A DNA stretch of 38,426 bases from Candidatus Thorarchaeota archaeon (lineage in GTDB: Archaea > Asgardarchaeota > Thorarchaeia > Thorarchaeales > Thorarchaeaceae): positions 1 to 38,426 of the forward strand of contig JACAEL010000054.1 in the NCBI GenBank assembly GCA_013388835.1, in the 5' to 3' direction. This document shows, in pieces, positions 24,887 to 33,464 of the stretch. Under the pieces are notes generated by a model. That model was given only the letters and a program-made list of their open reading frames with translations, did not search any database and was not told the DNA's origin. Each line of letters starts with the position of its first letter. The stretch's first letter is position 1. A program made the position numbers and the translations under genes.

Positions 24887-25168
24887 CTATTGGGCAGCCT
24901 TCGACTTCGCGTCGGCGACCAGTCTTGTTATGTGCTCTTTCCAGCTTGGCTGGAGGGCCAGAGCACGCTCGGCGCATTTGATGCATTCATCGAACTGACC
25001 CAGTCTCAGGTGGAGCTGGGCCTTGTAGTACCAAGCGTGGGCGTAGTCTGCCGAGAGCGCTATAGCCCTTGCATAGGATTCAAGGGCCTCACTGTAGCGG
25101 CCACTCTTCTCGTGGGCTCTTGCCGCTCGATAGTAATCGAAGTGAGTCACTCTCTCGTCGGGAGGCAA
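24887..25168 (-). CDS. Small TPR-repeat protein
   Basis: About 93 residues with two full tetratricopeptide repeats: YYRAARAHEKSGRYSEALESYARAIALSADYA and WYYKAQLHLRLGQFDECIKCAERALALQPSW, followed by a capping helix. TPR proteins mediate protein-protein contacts. The frame is open to TTG 25192, but GGAGGT seven bases before TTG 25168 decides the start at (M)PPDERVTHF. Partners are unknown. Its promoter region contains a perfect inverted repeat that brackets an AT-rich box. Confidence 0.85.
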   Translation of the reverse strand: MPPDERVTHFDYYRAARAHEKSGRYSEALESYARAIALSADYAHAWYYKAQLHLRLGQFDECIKCAERALALQPSWKEHITRLVADAKSKAAQ

Positions 25169-25186
25169 CGCGAATACCTCCTGTTG

Positions 25187-25232
25187 ATACAATGGTTCTG
25201 ATACCAGATAAATCTGCTGAAGACCATTGTAT
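25187..25232. promoter_or_regulatory. 10-bp perfect inverted repeat around the TPR-gene promoter
   Basis: ATACAATGGT at 25187-25196 and ACCATTGTAT at 25223-25232 are exact reverse complements separated by 26 bases. The spacer holds CAGATAAATCTG, whose minus strand has a TATA-like ATTTATC centred about 42 bases from the TTG start. Two half-sites flanking a TATA box is the usual geometry of an archaeal repressor operator. Confidence 0.5.
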
Positions 25233-25281
25233 GCTCGTCAAAGCGACGCAGCGACGAGCCGCTTCGAGTCTGCCACCCGAT

Positions 25282-25686
25282 CTATGACTTCTCGCTCAGC
25301 TCGAGAAGAACACCAGATGTGGCCTTGGGATGGACAAAGGCAATCTTCGTGTTATGAGCGCCGGTGCGGGGTGATGAGTCTATGAGCTGACGGCCCGCAT
25401 TCTGATGGGACAAGAGCGTTTTGCATATGTCATCGACTCTCACCGAGATGTGGTGAATGCCAGGGCCGCGCTTGTCAAGAAAGGCGGAGATGGGGCTGTC
25501 CGGGGACATGGGCTCCAGAAGTTCTATCCTGCTCTCACCAACACGAAGGAATGCAACCCGGACCTTTTGTTCAGATACGACCTCTACGCCGTCGAACTCC
25601 AGACCGAGGACGTCGCGATAGTATGGAAGTGCCTCTTCAATGCTCTTCACAGCAATGCCTACATGGTCAATCTTCTCAACCGTCAT
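25282..25686 (-). CDS. mce: Methylmalonyl-CoA epimerase
   Basis: The 134-residue protein has the VOC fold of the family: DHVGIAVKSIEEALPYYRDVLG, VRVAFLRVGESRIELLEP, GPGIHHISVRVDD and the C-terminal GVLLELSE. Metal ligands His8, the Glu in IELLEP region, His in GIHHI and the Glu in LLELSE are present. It interconverts (S)- and (R)-methylmalonyl-CoA, linking propionyl-CoA carboxylation to the mutase. ATG at 25686 has GAGGTG upstream. It is the last gene of the mutase operon, 9 bases after the large subunit. Confidence 0.95.
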   Translation of the reverse strand: MTVEKIDHVGIAVKSIEEALPYYRDVLGLEFDGVEVVSEQKVRVAFLRVGESRIELLEPMSPDSPISAFLDKRGPGIHHISVRVDDICKTLLSHQNAGRQLIDSSPRTGAHNTKIAFVHPKATSGVLLELSEKS

Positions 25687-25695
25687 GGAATCACC

Positions 25696-27363
25696 TCACA
25701 AGACATCTGGTGACTTGTACTCGCCAAAGACATCCCGAAGGACACTGCAGATCTCGCCGAGCGTAGCATATGACCTCACCGCCTCGAGGATGGGAGGCAT
25801 GAGATTCTGAGTACTGGACGCCGCCTGTCGTAGCGTCGCGAGACATCTGCTGACAGCGGCATCATCACGTGATGCTCTCAGCTGTCTCAGACGTGACACC
25901 TGCTCAGCCTCTGACTCTGCATTGATTCGGAGGTATTCGAGCGCCTGCTTCTCATCGGTCTTGAACTTGTTGACTCCGACGACGACACGCTCACCAGAGT
26001 CAACCCGTTTCTGGTAGGCATAGGAGCTCTCACTGATCTCTCGCTGGATGTAGCCCTTCTCGATGGCCGCTGGTGCACCCCCAATGTCATCAATCTTGCT
26101 GATGTACTCTGATGCTCGGCGCTCTATCTCATCAGTGAGGTACTCGACATAGAACGAACCTGCCAATGGGTCAATGGTGTCAGCGACGCCGGTCTCATAC
26201 GCGATTATCTGCTGGGTCCGGAGCGCTATCTGGACTGACTGAGTAGTGGGCAGCGATAGGGCCTCGTCACGGGAGTTAGTGTGAAGAGACTGAGTCCCGC
26301 CAAGGACTCCCTGAAGGGCCTGCAGAGTGACTCGGACCACATTGTTGTCAGGCTGCTGAGCTGTCAGTGTGCATCCGGCCGTCTGCGTATGGAAGCGCAT
26401 CTTGCATGAGTCATCACTCTTTGCTCCAAACCGCTCCCGCATGATTCTCGCCCACAGTCGTCGTGCGGCCCGGAACTTGGCTATCTCCTCGAAGAAGTCG
26501 CTGTGCGAGCCAAAGAAGAACGAGAGACGCGACGCGAAGTCGTCTATGTCCAGACCGGCCTTCAGAGCAGCCTCCACGTATGCAATTCCGTTGGCAAGTG
26601 TGAAGGCAACCTCCTGTACTGCTGTGGCCCCAGCCTCTCGAATATGGTAACCACTGATGGAGATCGAGTTCCATAGTGGCAGGTGTTCCGAACAGAATCT
26701 GAAGGTGTCGGTTATGAGCCGCATGGACGGACCTGGTGGAAAGATGTATGTGCCGCGGGCCACGTATTCCTTCAGGATGTCGTTCTGAATTGTACCACGC
26801 AGCTTTGCCATCGGGACACTCTGCTTCTCAGCCACGACAATGTACATTGCCAGGAGCACCGCAGCAGGTGCGTTGATGGTCATTGATGTGCTGACCTTGT
26901 CGAGAGGAATTGAGTCGAAGAGCGTCTCCATGTCTGCCAGAGAACTGACAGCAACGCCGACCTTGCCCACCTCACCTCTGGCCAACGGATAGTCGGAGTC
27001 ATAGCCTATTTGCGTGGGCAAGTCGAAGGCCACCGAGAGACCGGTCTGTCCCTGTTCCAAAAGGAATCTGAAGCGCTCATTGGTTTCCTGTGCGGTTCCG
27101 AATCCACTGTACTGGCGCATTGTCCACAGGCGGCCTCTGTACATGGTGGGCTGAACGCCCCGAGTGAACGGGTAGACTCCGGGGAACCCCAGCGCATGTG
27201 AGTAGTCAAGGTCCTCCGAGTCAAGTGGGGTGTACAGTCGTTTCACAGGAATACCTGAGATTGTCGAGAACTGCTTCTCCCGCTCCGGGAACTTGGCGAG
27301 CGTTTCTGAGACTTGGCCTTTATCCCAGACCTCGAGGTCTCTCTTGAGATTGTCAGTCCTCAT
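25696..27363 (-). CDS. mcmA1: Methylmalonyl-CoA mutase, catalytic (large) subunit
   Basis: The 555-residue protein is the catalytic half without the B12 domain. Signatures are [91 protein letters not shown] and [26 protein letters not shown]. The Tyr in RQYSGF is that of methylmalonyl-CoA mutase rather than isobutyryl-CoA mutase (Phe). With the small subunit it isomerises (R)-methylmalonyl-CoA and succinyl-CoA. ATG at 27363 has AGGTGA upstream and lies 10 bases after the MeaB gene. Confidence 0.96.
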   Translation of the reverse strand: MRTDNLKRDLEVWDKGQVSETLAKFPEREKQFSTISGIPVKRLYTPLDSEDLDYSHALGFPGVYPFTRGVQPTMYRGRLWTMRQYSGFGTAQETNERFRFLLEQGQTGLSVAFDLPTQIGYDSDYPLARGEVGKVGVAVSSLADMETLFDSIPLDKVSTSMTINAPAAVLLAMYIVVAEKQSVPMAKLRGTIQNDILKEYVARGTYIFPPGPSMRLITDTFRFCSEHLPLWNSISISGYHIREAGATAVQEVAFTLANGIAYVEAALKAGLDIDDFASRLSFFFGSHSDFFEEIAKFRAARRLWARIMRERFGAKSDDSCKMRFHTQTAGCTLTAQQPDNNVVRVTLQALQGVLGGTQSLHTNSRDEALSLPTTQSVQIALRTQQIIAYETGVADTIDPLAGSFYVEYLTDEIERRASEYISKIDDIGGAPAAIEKGYIQREISESSYAYQKRVDSGERVVVGVNKFKTDEKQALEYLRINAESEAEQVSRLRQLRASRDDAAVSRCLATLRQAASSTQNLMPPILEAVRSYATLGEICSVLRDVFGEYKSPDVL

Positions 27364-27373
27364 TGTGTTTCAC

Positions 27374-28351
27374 CTACTTCTTGTCATAGCTTGCCAGGAA
27401 CTCCGCAATGAGTCGCTGTGCCACAGTGTATGGGTCCTCGTCACGTTGGGCGATACGGCTGATAGCTCTCTCATACTCGGGACTGCCTTGCAGCTTTGCC
27501 AGCAGCTCCCGGGTCAGCCTGAACTTCATTATGTCCTCAAGCTCGTCCTTGCTTCGCTTTATCTTCCTCTGCTCCAGAACGCCACTCTCCCGCAGGTACC
27601 GCATGTGCTCTTCAATTCGATCGACCAGTTCGGGAATGCCTTCGCCGTGACGCGCATCGGTCATGACGATTGGCGGCCGCCAGTCGCCCATCTTCTGGTC
27701 GAGGTCTAACATGGCACCTATCTCAGTGGCCTTCTTCTCGGCACCCGGCAGGTCACGCTTATTGACCACGAAGATATCCGCAATCTCCATGATGCCAGCC
27801 TTGATTGCCTGAATGTCGTCACCGGCGCCTGGCACATCAACCACAATCACTGTGTGTGCAATCTCCACGACCTCCACCTCGGACTGCCCAGCACCAACGG
27901 TCTCAACTATGATGAATTCCTTGCCAGAGGCATCGATGACGCGGACAGCATCGGAGGTACTTCTGGAAAGACCTCCGAGATGACCACGAGTGCCCATGCT
28001 GCGCATGTAGACATCGTCATCCAGACTGTGTTCCTGCATTCGGATTCTGTCACCGAGGAGCGCCCCTCCTGTGAATGGGCTAGATGGGTCAACACAGATG
28101 ATGCCGACCGTTCGTCCTCGCTTCCTGAGCTCGCCCGTTATGCGTGTGACCAGCGTGCTCTTTCCCGACCCTGGTGGACCTGTGATGCCAATGATGTGAG
28201 CGCGACCGGTCGCCTTGTAGAGAGCACCGAGTATCTCGGGGACTGCTGGATCATCAGACTCTATCATTGTAATCAGTCTGGCGAGGGCTCGCCTCTTCCC
28301 AGCCAGCACCCCTTCCACGAGTTCCTCGGTCGACAATGGTCGATTCCTCAT
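27374..28351 (-). CDS. meaB: MeaB/ArgK-type GTPase, mutase chaperone
   Basis: The 325-residue G3E-family GTPase has Walker A GPPGSGKST, the characteristic DPSSPFTGGALLGDRIRMQ and YMRSMGTRGHLGGLS, the Walker B/DxxG region ETVGAGQSEVEV, and NKRDLPGA. It loads intact adenosylcobalamin and protects the mutase against inactivation. It lies between the B12-binding and catalytic subunit genes, 8 and 10 bases from each, the classical arrangement. No ribosome site is obvious before ATG 28351. Confidence 0.95.
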   Translation of the reverse strand: MRNRPLSTEELVEGVLAGKRRALARLITMIESDDPAVPEILGALYKATGRAHIIGITGPPGSGKSTLVTRITGELRKRGRTVGIICVDPSSPFTGGALLGDRIRMQEHSLDDDVYMRSMGTRGHLGGLSRSTSDAVRVIDASGKEFIIVETVGAGQSEVEVVEIAHTVIVVDVPGAGDDIQAIKAGIMEIADIFVVNKRDLPGAEKKATEIGAMLDLDQKMGDWRPPIVMTDARHGEGIPELVDRIEEHMRYLRESGVLEQRKIKRSKDELEDIMKFRLTRELLAKLQGSPEYERAISRIAQRDEDPYTVAQRLIAEFLASYDKK

Positions 28352-28359
28352 CGAGGTGG

Positions 28360-28773
28360 TCAGACCTTGACATGGGTCTTGATGTATTCGACAATCTCAC
28401 TGAGAGGAGTACCTGGCCCGAAGACTTCAGCAATGCCCACTCTCTTTAGCTCGGGCACGTCGTCTTCTGGAATGATACCACCCGCAACAACGAGGATGTC
28501 GTCAGCACCCTCCTTCTTCAGCAACTCCATGATTCGAGGGAAGAGTGCCATGTGTGCTCCACTCAGTATGCTCAGACCGATGACATCTGCCGACTCGTCA
28601 ATGGCGGCTCGGACAATCATCTCGGGGGTCTGACGAAGGCCAGTATAGATGACCTCCATTCCAGCATCACGAAGAGCCCTGGCCACAACCTTTGCGCCTC
28701 TGTCGTGGCCGTCAAGCCCGGGTTTCGCGACGATTACGCGTATCTTCCTTGAAGAACTCAATGACGGGCACAC
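28360..28773 (-). CDS. mcmA2: Methylmalonyl-CoA mutase, B12-binding (small) subunit
   Basis: The 137-residue protein is a stand-alone cobalamin-binding domain: [25 protein letters not shown] with the D-x-H-x2-G lower-ligand motif, GLSILSGAH, and [30 protein letters not shown]. Its His coordinates cobalt. GTG at 28773 overlaps GAGGTG; TTG at 28761 lies nine bases after that site and is a fair alternative. It is the first gene of a four-gene operon (small subunit, meaB, large subunit, epimerase), with a good promoter upstream. Confidence 0.94.
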   Translation of the reverse strand: MCPSLSSSRKIRVIVAKPGLDGHDRGAKVVARALRDAGMEVIYTGLRQTPEMIVRAAIDESADVIGLSILSGAHMALFPRIMELLKKEGADDILVVAGGIIPEDDVPELKRVGIAEVFGPGTPLSEIVEYIKTHVKV

Positions 28774-28810
28774 CTCAAGCCAGAGAGATGGTCGTCACGG
28801 TTCTCGTCAC

Positions 28811-28827
28811 GATATAAAGCCTTTCGA
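28811..28827 (-). promoter_or_regulatory. BRE/TATA promoter of the methylmalonyl-CoA mutase operon
   Basis: On the minus strand CGAAAGGCTTTATATC gives a BRE-like CGAAAG followed by TTTATATC, the best archaeal promoter in the window. Transcription should start near 28788, leaving a 15-27 base leader that holds GAGGTG. Confidence 0.65.
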
Positions 28828-28961
28828 TTATCTCCGTCGGTCCGCGACACAGTGTAAACAGACTCAGGTGGAACTCCAGCACACTCTACGCCCTTAGGTC
28901 GAGTGTCATCAGTATATGCGTCAATGCGCGTTTATGCCTTGTCCGACGAACACAGAGAGAG

Positions 28962-29978
28962 TCACTCCTCCATCAGATGCACCATGTTCTCTCTACCATC
29001 TTTGAATCTACGGACAAGGCCGCGTTCCTCCAGGTTGCCTAGTATGATACTGACCTTCGCCTGCGACATGTTCAGGTCGACATAGAGGTCCTTCTGTGGG
29101 CAAGAGCCACCCTTGTCGCGAATTGCATCCAGCACCTTCTGCTCCTCACCTGTCACACCGACTATCCTAACGGACCTGAGCCGCCGCACCATCAAGATGA
29201 CGAGCGGCATCACTTTGAACAGGAGCGCACCCAACACCAGCCCGACCAGTCCTGCCAGTATCAGCTCAAACAGACTAGGTCCGTTAGCGGCAACAGACGC
29301 GGCAGGGATCTGGTACTTGACTATGAACACCCTCTCCTGTCCAGGCTGCAACTGCGTGGTCCACCAATAGAAGATCATCGAGTGCCCGTCCGTCAGGTTG
29401 CCAGAGGCGTCCGGGAAGAGAGGAACGACGGACTCTTGGGACAGTGAGGCGTGTGGCGGCAGGTGGACGACGAAAGTGAAGTTCTGCATCACACAGACCG
29501 GTCTCACGTAGAGTATGAAGTCAGACTGCTGATGGAGACCATCAGAGCTCAGTACTGGCGAAGACTGGAGGTCAGTCACCCTCAGCACAAGATGCAGAGA
29601 TACGGACTCGTTGCTGTGCAGTCCGTCTGGTAGAGGTAGCACAACATGGGAGAATCGATCGAGTCGCGCGACTGTGCCAGGGACTGTTACACCATCGATG
29701 GTACTGGAGAGCATAATCGCCTCAAGGGAGTCTACGCGGATAGTAATGCTATCGAGCACAGAGATCCCAGTGTTAGTCGCCACCGCATCCATCACGAGCT
29801 CTGCCGAACCGTCCGTGAAGAGCTGTGCCTTCAATTCGACCGGGTCCAGCACGACATCTGTGTTGTCGCTAGGAACGAACTGAGCTGGGGCGGAGTGCGC
29901 CACGAGAAGCACAAATGACAGGACAAGCACATTCCAAAGATTCGATCGAAGGACTGTCACGGTTCGTTCGCACCACAT
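28962..29978 (-). CDS. Membrane-tethered winged-helix protein with extracellular sensor domain
   Basis: The 338-residue protein has an N-terminal signal segment (LWNVLVLSFVLLVAHSAPAQ), a beta-rich extracellular region (about 33-230) with N-x-S/T sequons, and a transmembrane helix at about 236-265 followed by RRLRS. The cytosolic winged helix is at about 276-338 (EEQKVLDAIRDKGGSCPQKDLYVDLNMSQAKVSIILGNLEERGLVRR). This is a one-component membrane-bound regulator layout known in archaea: an outside signal would alter DNA binding inside. ATG at 29978 lacks a ribosome site; GTG at 29960 lies 34 bases from a TATA-like box and may be the real start. The upstream neighbour encodes another anchored surface protein. 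Confidence 0.85.
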   Translation of the reverse strand: MWCERTVTVLRSNLWNVLVLSFVLLVAHSAPAQFVPSDNTDVVLDPVELKAQLFTDGSAELVMDAVATNTGISVLDSITIRVDSLEAIMLSSTIDGVTVPGTVARLDRFSHVVLPLPDGLHSNESVSLHLVLRVTDLQSSPVLSSDGLHQQSDFILYVRPVCVMQNFTFVVHLPPHASLSQESVVPLFPDASGNLTDGHSMIFYWWTTQLQPGQERVFIVKYQIPAASVAANGPSLFELILAGLVGLVLGALLFKVMPLVILMVRRLRSVRIVGVTGEEQKVLDAIRDKGGSCPQKDLYVDLNMSQAKVSIILGNLEERGLVRRFKDGRENMVHLMEE

Positions 29979-29990
29979 GAGTACACTGAT

Positions 29991-29998
29991 GATATTAA
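29991..29998 (-). promoter_or_regulatory. TATA-like box for the membrane winged-helix gene
   Basis: TTAATATC on the minus strand is centred about 34 bases from a GTG at 29960 and only about 17 from the ATG at 29978. The spacing seen at other genes here favours the GTG. Confidence 0.4.
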
Positions 29999-30069
29999 CA
30001 CATTAGGTGTGGTGCAGTATCTGGCAGTCAGTGACCAGATACTGCAGTCGTCTACCGGCAGTATTGACC

Positions 30070-31248
30070 TCAGTGGCGTCTTGCTCTCACGGCGGCCACA
30101 ACCACGCAGACCACTAGGATGCCCAATGCAGCCATCACCAGTACATCTTGGAAATGAAATGGTGTCGATGGCACAGCGCTCTCGTACAGGCCGATGGAAG
30201 GATCATGCCGAACACCACCGCCATCGAAGTTGGGGTATGAGAGATACACTGCTAGACCGTTCCCAGTGGGCACATAGGATGCAGTCACATTTACAGCCTC
30301 GGTGGAGCCCCCGGGTAGAGTGACTAGGGCGACATCCAACCAGCTGAAGAATCCGAGGACGGTACTGGTGTCAGCCAGGTCAATCCGCTGTACATCGGTC
30401 CCGTACATCCCTTCGAACCGTGTCTCGTTTCCACTCTCGCTGTTCCAGTTCACGTCTGACCGGCCAGTGTTGTTCCTTGTACGCTCGCGAGTCATGTAGC
30501 GGTGACGATTCGGTTCCTGTGGCCCCTCTGCCTCATTCTCTCTCAGCAGAGTCTGGAGCGCTACCATCGAGTGCTCCGAGCTAAATGGGAAGTTGCCAAT
30601 CTCGATGTCCATCTTCAGCTCACTACCTCCTTCGACAACATAGTGGGCCTTGATACCTGCATCATCAGTCACATTGCCCACATAGTCGTTCAAGTAGATG
30701 TGAGCCCATATCTGGAGTGTCACACCTTGAAACAGACTCACCGAACCGGAACCGGGTTTCGCACCGGGAGGCGCCCCTGGCGCCATGCCACCAGTGCGAG
30801 CTCCACCCTTCGTATACTTGACCCAGACCTCTGTAGTGACACCATTGTTCACAACACTTCCACTCTGCACGGTCCATTCGTAAGCCGCCAGGGAGGCAAA
30901 GTGTACAACTTCATTGGACTGGAACGTGTCATCCTCGTTCAGGTCTTCGAACTCTACTATCATGATGTAGGTGAGTGAGAACTTGGTGACAGTGCCATTA
31001 GGGTCCGCAGTAAACCAGAAGTGGAACATTGGCAGCTGCGGGTTGGCCATTATGGAAACAACGTCAGTTGTGATTATGACCGTACCGTCCTGCCGTTTCT
31101 CGTGGTCCGGAGGACCGCTTGGACTCGGGATGGTCGTCGTAGGCTTGTTGCCTTGGGCACTGACGGCGGGCACCATGGAGCCCAACATGACCAGAAGCAA
31201 CATGGCGCCAATGAACATGGTCGCAGTTCGGTTCGTATTCGTCACCAA
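30070..31248 (-). CDS. Secreted, C-terminally anchored surface protein, unknown function
   Basis: The 392-residue protein has a signal peptide (MFIGAMLLLVMLGSMVPAVSAQ near residues 11-32), a Pro/Thr/Ser-rich segment, and a beta-rich ectodomain with several N-glycosylation sequons and an unusual Gly/Pro/Ala-rich loop (GGMAPGAPPGAKPGSG). A C-terminal transmembrane helix (VLVMAALGILVVCVVVAAV) ends in RARRH. No catalytic motif is recognised. GTG at 31248 has GAGGT six bases upstream, yet a TATA box is centred about 25 bases away, so either a leaderless GTG or the ATG at 31218 could be used. It lies 91 bases upstream of the membrane winged-helix gene, suggesting a functional pair. Confidence 0.82.
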   Translation of the reverse strand: MVTNTNRTATMFIGAMLLLVMLGSMVPAVSAQGNKPTTTIPSPSGPPDHEKRQDGTVIITTDVVSIMANPQLPMFHFWFTADPNGTVTKFSLTYIMIVEFEDLNEDDTFQSNEVVHFASLAAYEWTVQSGSVVNNGVTTEVWVKYTKGGARTGGMAPGAPPGAKPGSGSVSLFQGVTLQIWAHIYLNDYVGNVTDDAGIKAHYVVEGGSELKMDIEIGNFPFSSEHSMVALQTLLRENEAEGPQEPNRHRYMTRERTRNNTGRSDVNWNSESGNETRFEGMYGTDVQRIDLADTSTVLGFFSWLDVALVTLPGGSTEAVNVTASYVPTGNGLAVYLSYPNFDGGGVRHDPSIGLYESAVPSTPFHFQDVLVMAALGILVVCVVVAAVRARRH

Positions 31249-31268
31249 GAAACCTCATGATGAATCAG

Positions 31269-31276
31269 TATATAAT
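31269..31276 (-). promoter_or_regulatory. TATA box for the anchored surface protein
   Basis: ATTATATA on the minus strand, the second clearest TATA match in the window, centred about 25 bases upstream of GTG 31248. Transcription would start at or next to that codon. Confidence 0.5.
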
Positions 31277-31385
31277 GAAAGTTGATGGACCATCCGCTGA
31301 AACGCATAAGAGAGGTGTCACAGCGACACAATCTGCCAGACAGACTTTATGGATGCTTCTAATCGTCAGAAACAGGTGTGAAGGC

Positions 31386-31847
31386 CTATTTCAGGGTCTT
31401 AGTCGCGCCCGGATAGAGTAGTACATAGACAGCCTGATTCAAGGTCAGTACTCCGCGGCGAACCCACTCCATCACCATCTTCACGTTCACTTCAGAGGTC
31501 AACCGAGTCAAGACGTCAAGCGCCACTTGCTTTGCGTCCTCGTCTCTGAGCAGCTCCTCGAGTGTCTGCACAATTATCATCTGACGTGCATCAGGGCTTG
31601 TCTCGGTCAGCCAGTAGAGCAGGCTGTCCCGAGTCGCCTCATCCACCTTGGCGCTACCGGCTATCCCTGCGATTGCATCGGATACTGTTGCCAATGCCTT
31701 CGCGTCCTTGATTCCTCTCAGCTCCTGTTCGATTATGGCGACTATCGCCTCAGTGTTGGAGGCACTGGATTTCAGAAGGCCTACCAAGTCGGCCCTTGCC
31801 TTCAATGGACCATCTGGTGTTCGGTATCTGGTCAACGTGAGGGGCAC
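31386..31847 (-). CDS. Small all-helical protein, unknown
   Basis: The 153-residue protein is predicted to be a string of amphipathic helices (ARADLVGLLKSSASNTEAIVAIIEQEL, ALATVSDAIAGIAGS, ATRDSLLYWLTETS, AKQVALDVLTRLTSEV), spaced like HEAT/ARM-type hairpins though without a firm match. No membrane helix or cysteine is present. GTG 31847 is used as start; TTG 31835 is possible. A TATA-like box lies about 46 bases upstream. The function is not recognised and neighbours do not help. Confidence 0.7.
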   Translation of the reverse strand: MPLTLTRYRTPDGPLKARADLVGLLKSSASNTEAIVAIIEQELRGIKDAKALATVSDAIAGIAGSAKVDEATRDSLLYWLTETSPDARQMIIVQTLEELLRDEDAKQVALDVLTRLTSEVNVKMVMEWVRRGVLTLNQAVYVLLYPGATKTLK

Positions 31848-31888
31848 TCCAAGGACTAGAGATTCTACAATAGCACTTCATATTACGC

Positions 31889-31897
31889 TAATATATG
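31889..31897 (-). promoter_or_regulatory. TATA-like box for the small helical protein
   Basis: CATATATTAG on the minus strand lies in the 74-base gap after the HAD gene; it is about 46 bases before GTG 31847, so the leader would be about 20 bases. Confidence 0.4.
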
Positions 31898-31921
31898 TGT
31901 CTAGTCTGAAGCACACCTCTA

Positions 31922-32662
31922 TCACAGATGGTGCAGTAACTCGCGCAGGTCTCTTAGGACTATGACAGGACGTGTCGCTGTTCCGTACCTCGAAATGTAC
32001 TCATCAAGAGTGTGCCCACGTAAGTTGATCCACACTGTGTCCATGCCCACCCGGTTGGCCCCCACAACATCAGCGTAGTACTCATCGCCCACGTAGAGGG
32101 TCTCGCTTGGCACCCTTTCTAGGACTCTGAGCGCGTACTCGAATGGCTTGGGCATTGGCTTGTAGGCCTTCACATCACCGGGGTCAACAAGCACCTTGAA
32201 GTAATCAGTCACGCCCAGTCTTGCCAATATGATTCGGAGATGCCCCTCGAAGGAGTTGGTTATGATTCCCAGACGGACTCCTCGCGCTCGGAGTCTCTTC
32301 AGGATCTCAAGGGCGCCCGGACGCAGCTGTGAGTACTCCACGTGAAGAGTCCTGAACAGGCGAGTGGCCTCGTCGAGCAGTACACTGTCGGCCTCAAGGC
32401 CACAAGCGACCGAAGCAGCTTCCATTGATTCCCTGACAATAGTACAGGGGTCCTTGTAACCAAGTCCTTCGACTATCTGCTGTACCCGGGCGAAGTACGC
32501 AGATACGAGGTGCTCAACGAAGCGAGAGACGTCTCCCTCGGTGTCACGGCCCAGCTGGCTGAGCATCCACTTGCTAGCATTGACTGGATACTGATTGGTC
32601 TCGGTGAGCGTGCTGTCCAAGTCAAACAGGACGGCAGAGTAGTCCTTCAGATGTCCTACCAA
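31922..32662 (-). CDS. HAD-family phosphatase
   Basis: The 246-residue hydrolase has all four HAD motifs: FDLDSTLT (nucleophile Asp14, Asp16), IITNS (motif II), KAYKPMPKPF (motif III Lys) and VGDEYYADVVGANRVGM (motif IV acids), with a helical C1-type cap between about 25 and 100. It resembles phosphoglycolate phosphatase and other small-metabolite phosphatases; the substrate is unknown. The start codon is TTG at 32662. It follows the CoA-transferase B gene by 20 bases and is probably co-transcribed. Confidence 0.88.
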   Translation of the reverse strand: MVGHLKDYSAVLFDLDSTLTETNQYPVNASKWMLSQLGRDTEGDVSRFVEHLVSAYFARVQQIVEGLGYKDPCTIVRESMEAASVACGLEADSVLLDEATRLFRTLHVEYSQLRPGALEILKRLRARGVRLGIITNSFEGHLRIILARLGVTDYFKVLVDPGDVKAYKPMPKPFEYALRVLERVPSETLYVGDEYYADVVGANRVGMDTVWINLRGHTLDEYISRYGTATRPVIVLRDLRELLHHL

Positions 32663-32682
32663 GTCACATCCGCCATCAACAT

Positions 32683-33453
32683 CTACTCGCCTTTCGACAG
32701 GTAGATACCATGTGGGTCCAGCCTGTGCATTATCTCTATCTGTTCCCTTGTCGGTTCAGCGGTCGTGGGGACACGCTCGGGCACTATCAGGTCGAACATG
32801 ACATTGTTCAGCACGTCCTCCTTGGTGTAGCCGGGGTGCACAGACATCAGGCGAATCTTGAGCGTCTTGGGGTCAAAGTCCATCTGACACATGTCAGTTA
32901 TCACGACGCTTGGTCCACCGCCCACGAGAGACCACTTCTTCCTCGACCCCGGGCCTTCCATGTGACCGGGACTCGTGAAGTAGTCGAGCTTCTTCACGAA
33001 CTTGCGTTTGTCATGCGACATCATGAGGACCAGTCTCTTCGCCGAGGAGGCAATGTCGTTTCCCCCACCGCTTCCTGGCAACTTGACCTTCGGCTTATCG
33101 AACGGTCCGATGTAGGTGGTATTGATGTTTCCATACTCATCAATCTGGGCCGCACCCAGGAAGCCAACATCAATACGACCGGCCTGGAGAATGAAACCCA
33201 GAGTCTCAATCAGACCGATAGAGGCCGAACAACCATAGTAGTATCTAGAGTCAGCCACCGACAGCGGTACGTTCCTTGGCCGCGCATCTATGAATCCGGC
33301 CTCGGAAATCAGGTTCGAATGTGGTGCGTGCGTCTCCTTGGCAAGCAGGGCGGCCAGAAGGGGCATGCCCGTTCCGCCAAACACATTCTCCCCGTCCCTG
33401 ACGTGTCTTGAAGCACAGGCTATCAGAAACTCGGTCTTAGTATACTCTACCAT
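32683..33453 (-). CDS. gctB: CoA-transferase subunit B (glutaconate CoA-transferase type)
   Basis: About 256 residues of CoA-transferase family I, beta type. It has VFGGTGMPLLAALLAKE, the catalytic Glu in LISEAGF (Glu51), GRIDVGFLGAAQIDEYGNINTTYIG, LPGSGGGNDIASSAKR and VVITDMCQMDFD. With subunit A it moves CoA between carboxylic acids; the exact acids are not known. ATG at 33453 is chosen (AGGAGG seven bases upstream); a longer frame to 33477 overlaps the A gene. The 3-oxoacid, glutaconate or IpdAB-like ring-cleavage activities all belong to this fold, so the substrate is open. Confidence 0.92.
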   Translation of the reverse strand: MVEYTKTEFLIACASRHVRDGENVFGGTGMPLLAALLAKETHAPHSNLISEAGFIDARPRNVPLSVADSRYYYGCSASIGLIETLGFILQAGRIDVGFLGAAQIDEYGNINTTYIGPFDKPKVKLPGSGGGNDIASSAKRLVLMMSHDKRKFVKKLDYFTSPGHMEGPGSRKKWSLVGGGPSVVITDMCQMDFDPKTLKIRLMSVHPGYTKEDVLNNVMFDLIVPERVPTTAEPTREQIEIMHRLDPHGIYLSKGE

Positions 33454-33464
33454 CTCGATTCCTC

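Noticed and set aside
27854-28633. 259-residue plus-strand ORF across meaB and the mutase small subunit
   Set aside because: It spans two clearly identified minus-strand genes and shows no family features.
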